Shown one piece after another: positions 58,638-60,026 of a DNA stretch of 60,026 nt. The stretch comes from Candidatus Woesearchaeota archaeon (GTDB taxonomy: Archaea; Nanobdellota; Nanobdellia; Woesearchaeales; UBA10216), in NCBI GenBank assembly GCA_016192915.1, contig JACPTF010000020.1, positions 1-60,026 of the forward strand, written 5' to 3'. Each line of letters starts with the position of its first letter. The first letter of the stretch is position 1. The notes beneath the pieces were generated by a model that saw nothing but the letters and a program-made list of their open reading frames with translations, was not told the DNA's origin and made no database searches. Made by a program: the position numbers and the translations under genes.

Positions 58638-59336
58638 TTATTTAAAGCTTGTTGTTTTTAAACTGCTCTTGCCGTAGCGGCAGCAGCCAAGCAATGGACA
58701 GGCATGGCAAAGCGGGTTTCGTTTAATGCACGTCCCTTTCCCAAGCTCCACCAGCATGGCATGGTACTGATTAAATACGGCAACTGTTCTCATTTCCGCC
58801 GGCAAACTTTCGGTTACCAGCCGCTGCAGTCCGTGATACGAAATCCGTTCATCGCAGGTGCCAATTCGTGAAAAAATCCTTTTTGTATAAGCATCAATAA
58901 CAAACGCTTCTTTACCGCCAGCGTACAAAAGAATCGAGTCAGCCGTCTCAGGACCGATGCCTTTCAGCTGCAGCAATTCAGCCCTTAGCTCATTAACGCC
59001 TTTCTCCAGCAGCAGTTTAACATCCCCATTATAATTGCTGCAAACGTGCTGGGCAAAAAGCCGGAGCCATTCGGCCTTCTGGTTGAAGTAGCCTGATGAC
59101 TTTATCAGCCCCGCAATTTTTTCTTTTTTAGCAGCTGCTATTTTCCTGAAATCTACCATGCCTGCAGCCGCAAGGTTGGCAATGGCTTTCTCAACATTCT
59201 TCCAAGAAGTATTCTGGGTCAGGATAGCACCGATAATTACCTCCGTTTCCCTTGCTGCTGTAGTGGTCGGCCACCAGTTCTGGGGGCCCAATTTTGACGC
59301 CAGAAGCTCATATGCAACTGTTACAAGCTCGCCCAT
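58638..59336 (-). CDS. Endonuclease III-like DNA glycosylase (MagIII-type)
   Basis: A 232-residue HhH-GPD protein: GAILTQNTSWKNVEKAIANL, the helix-hairpin-helix LLQLKGIGPETADSILLYAG, the catalytic Asp in FVIDAYTKRI, and a C-terminal iron-sulfur site CIKRNPLCHACPLLGCC. The Lys used by bifunctional enzymes (GVGRKTA) is replaced (GPETA). The NT-W-NVE pattern is typical of the MagIII-like group, so it is probably a monofunctional base-excision enzyme. Confidence 0.82.
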   Translation of the reverse strand: MGELVTVAYELLASKLGPQNWWPTTTAARETEVIIGAILTQNTSWKNVEKAIANLAAAGMVDFRKIAAAKKEKIAGLIKSSGYFNQKAEWLRLFAQHVCSNYNGDVKLLLEKGVNELRAELLQLKGIGPETADSILLYAGGKEAFVIDAYTKRIFSRIGTCDERISYHGLQRLVTESLPAEMRTVAVFNQYHAMLVELGKGTCIKRNPLCHACPLLGCCRYGKSSLKTTSFK

Positions 59337-59409
59337 TGAAAGCAGATAGAAGCCGGCTTAATTTATAGTTTTTGCGGCTGGTAAGCAGTTATATTTGCTC
59401 AGTATTTGC

Positions 59410-59790
59410 TCACTGCACAAGAACCGCATTAACCTGGCCTTCCTGCCCCGGCCTGTTCGTGACCCTGGCTTTCCCGAGCTCGGTATCAAGTACTGCACCC
59501 TTTGTGATTATGTTTGCCCTTGTGAAGTAGCGGTTCGCCGGGTTGTTGCTGACTGTCTTGATCTTTGCAACGGCATACTTCTTTGTTGCTGGATTGTAAA
59601 CATTGGCGACTGCCGCCTGCAAAACCCTTTGCTTAACTGCACCGCCAGTTATCCTGTCTACCCTTGACCTTCTGCTGCTGCCAAGCTTACCCGTAGTTGG
59701 CTGCGCGCCCCTTTCGTAAAGCCTTTTCTTCCTGTAAGGCTTCTTAAGCCCGCCGCTTGGTTTCACCAGTGACCTTCCCTGCGTTATCAT
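59410..59790 (-). CDS. rps8e: Ribosomal protein S8e
   Basis: A 126-residue small-subunit protein with the S8e pattern: PSGGLKKPYRKKRLYERGAQ at the N-terminus, then SNNPANRYFTRANIITKGAV and VTNRPGQEGQVNAVL. The length is normal for archaea. Confidence 0.95.
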   Translation of the reverse strand: MITQGRSLVKPSGGLKKPYRKKRLYERGAQPTTGKLGSSRRSRVDRITGGAVKQRVLQAAVANVYNPATKKYAVAKIKTVSNNPANRYFTRANIITKGAVLDTELGKARVTNRPGQEGQVNAVLVQ

Positions 59791-59943
59791 TTTAGTATTG
59801 CTGCAGCAACTGCGGCTGCTTTATTAAGGTTTCGAATTTGCACTTGGCTTGCGTTTCAATTTCCAGTTCCACAACCTTTATATATTAGCAAGAACTAATA
59901 TTTATTACGGATTTATCACAATATTTTTGTTGGGGGAACTGTT

Positions 59944-60026
59944 GTGGCAGAAGCAAATTACGAGGCAAGGCCGCTTGATGCGCTTAACAACGCGAGAAAC
60001 AAGCGAGTCATTGTTGAGCTCAAGAA
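59944..60026 (+). CDS. LSm/Sm-like RNA-binding protein, N-terminal part (partial at window edge)
   Basis: From GTG 59944 (after TTGGGGGAAC) the frame reads MAEANYEARPLDALNNARNK, then RVIVELK to the edge. RPLDALNNARNKRVIVELK is the first helix and strand of archaeal SmAP proteins, which form heptameric rings on U-rich RNA. TATA-like sequence (TTTATATATTAG, about 59878-59889) lies upstream. Confidence 0.8.
   Translation, partial: MAEANYEARPLDALNNARNKRVIVELK

Noticed and set aside
1-60026. CRISPR array
   Set aside because: I saw no series of regularly spaced direct repeats and no Cas motifs anywhere in the window.

Overview
The window is archaeal. Most transcription units begin with a TATA box of the TTTAAATA type about 25 bases before the start codon, and many mRNAs look leaderless. 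The informational genes are archaeal or eukaryote-like: Rpo7, Rpo11/RpoL, Spt4, S6e, S8e, S24e, S27ae, aIF1A, aIF2-gamma, LSm, type 2 methionine aminopeptidase, the wyosine enzyme Taw1, a Dph2-like protein, a LonB protease start and archaeal tRNA genes with splicing introns. The many short single-domain proteins, scattered ribosomal genes and high share of orphan genes suggest a DPANN-type lineage (Diapherotrites-, Micrarchaeota- or Woesearchaeota-like). The exact phylum is inference.

Layout. 1-6.9 kb: the start of LonB, broken by an intein at the P-loop; argS; an XRE regulator; coiled-coil and orphan genes; a DUF2283 gene with a degraded DUF4258 partner. 7-16 kb: housekeeping and envelope genes (AroB, METTL5-like methylase, PhoU-like regulator, RpoL, secreted subtilase, cupredoxin lipoprotein, solitary RnfD-like protein, BtpA, AMMECR1, Gdt1-type cation transporter). 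16-35 kb: a metal and thiol-redox envelope island. It holds a Cu+ P-type ATPase with its PadR-TRASH regulator, a ZIP transporter with a mini YHS protein, glutamate dehydrogenase, a Met/His-rich protein, and two CcdA-like thiol transporters. It also holds three paralogous membrane-anchored His-rich (HxH) proteins, a BlaI/CopY repressor with an M56-like membrane protease, two proteins ending in the same tail LPTMVGGC, and a membrane protein with three CxxC thioredoxin-like repeats. A PIN/UPF0175 toxin-antitoxin pair lies inside this stretch, between broken small genes.

35-49 kb: aIF2-gamma (apparently starting at AUA), S6e, an M50 protease and several orphans. Then comes a histidine-centred locus: a tRNA-His gene with two introns, an intact second tRNA-His gene, a HisG-like protein, HisI and HisRS. 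It is followed by map, S27ae, S24e, Spt4, Rpo7 and an FCF1-like PIN gene on the minus strand, and two paralogous orphan genes. 49-60 kb: Taw1, Dph2-like, aIF1A, a DUF5678/retropepsin pair, an LspA-type signal peptidase II (unusual in an archaeon), a large repeat surface protein, a MagIII/EndoIII-type glycosylase, S8e and the start of an LSm gene.

The most interesting system is the 21-35 kb island. The HxH family occurs three times and is adjacent to a CcdA-like thiol transporter twice. The island is bracketed by metal-type regulators and contains a 16-bp perfect palindrome with TGTA/TACA half-sites between the repressor gene and the divergent LPTMVGGC operon. I infer an envelope copper and disulfide handling system. 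No function was tested, and all gene calls come from reading motifs, not from database searches.
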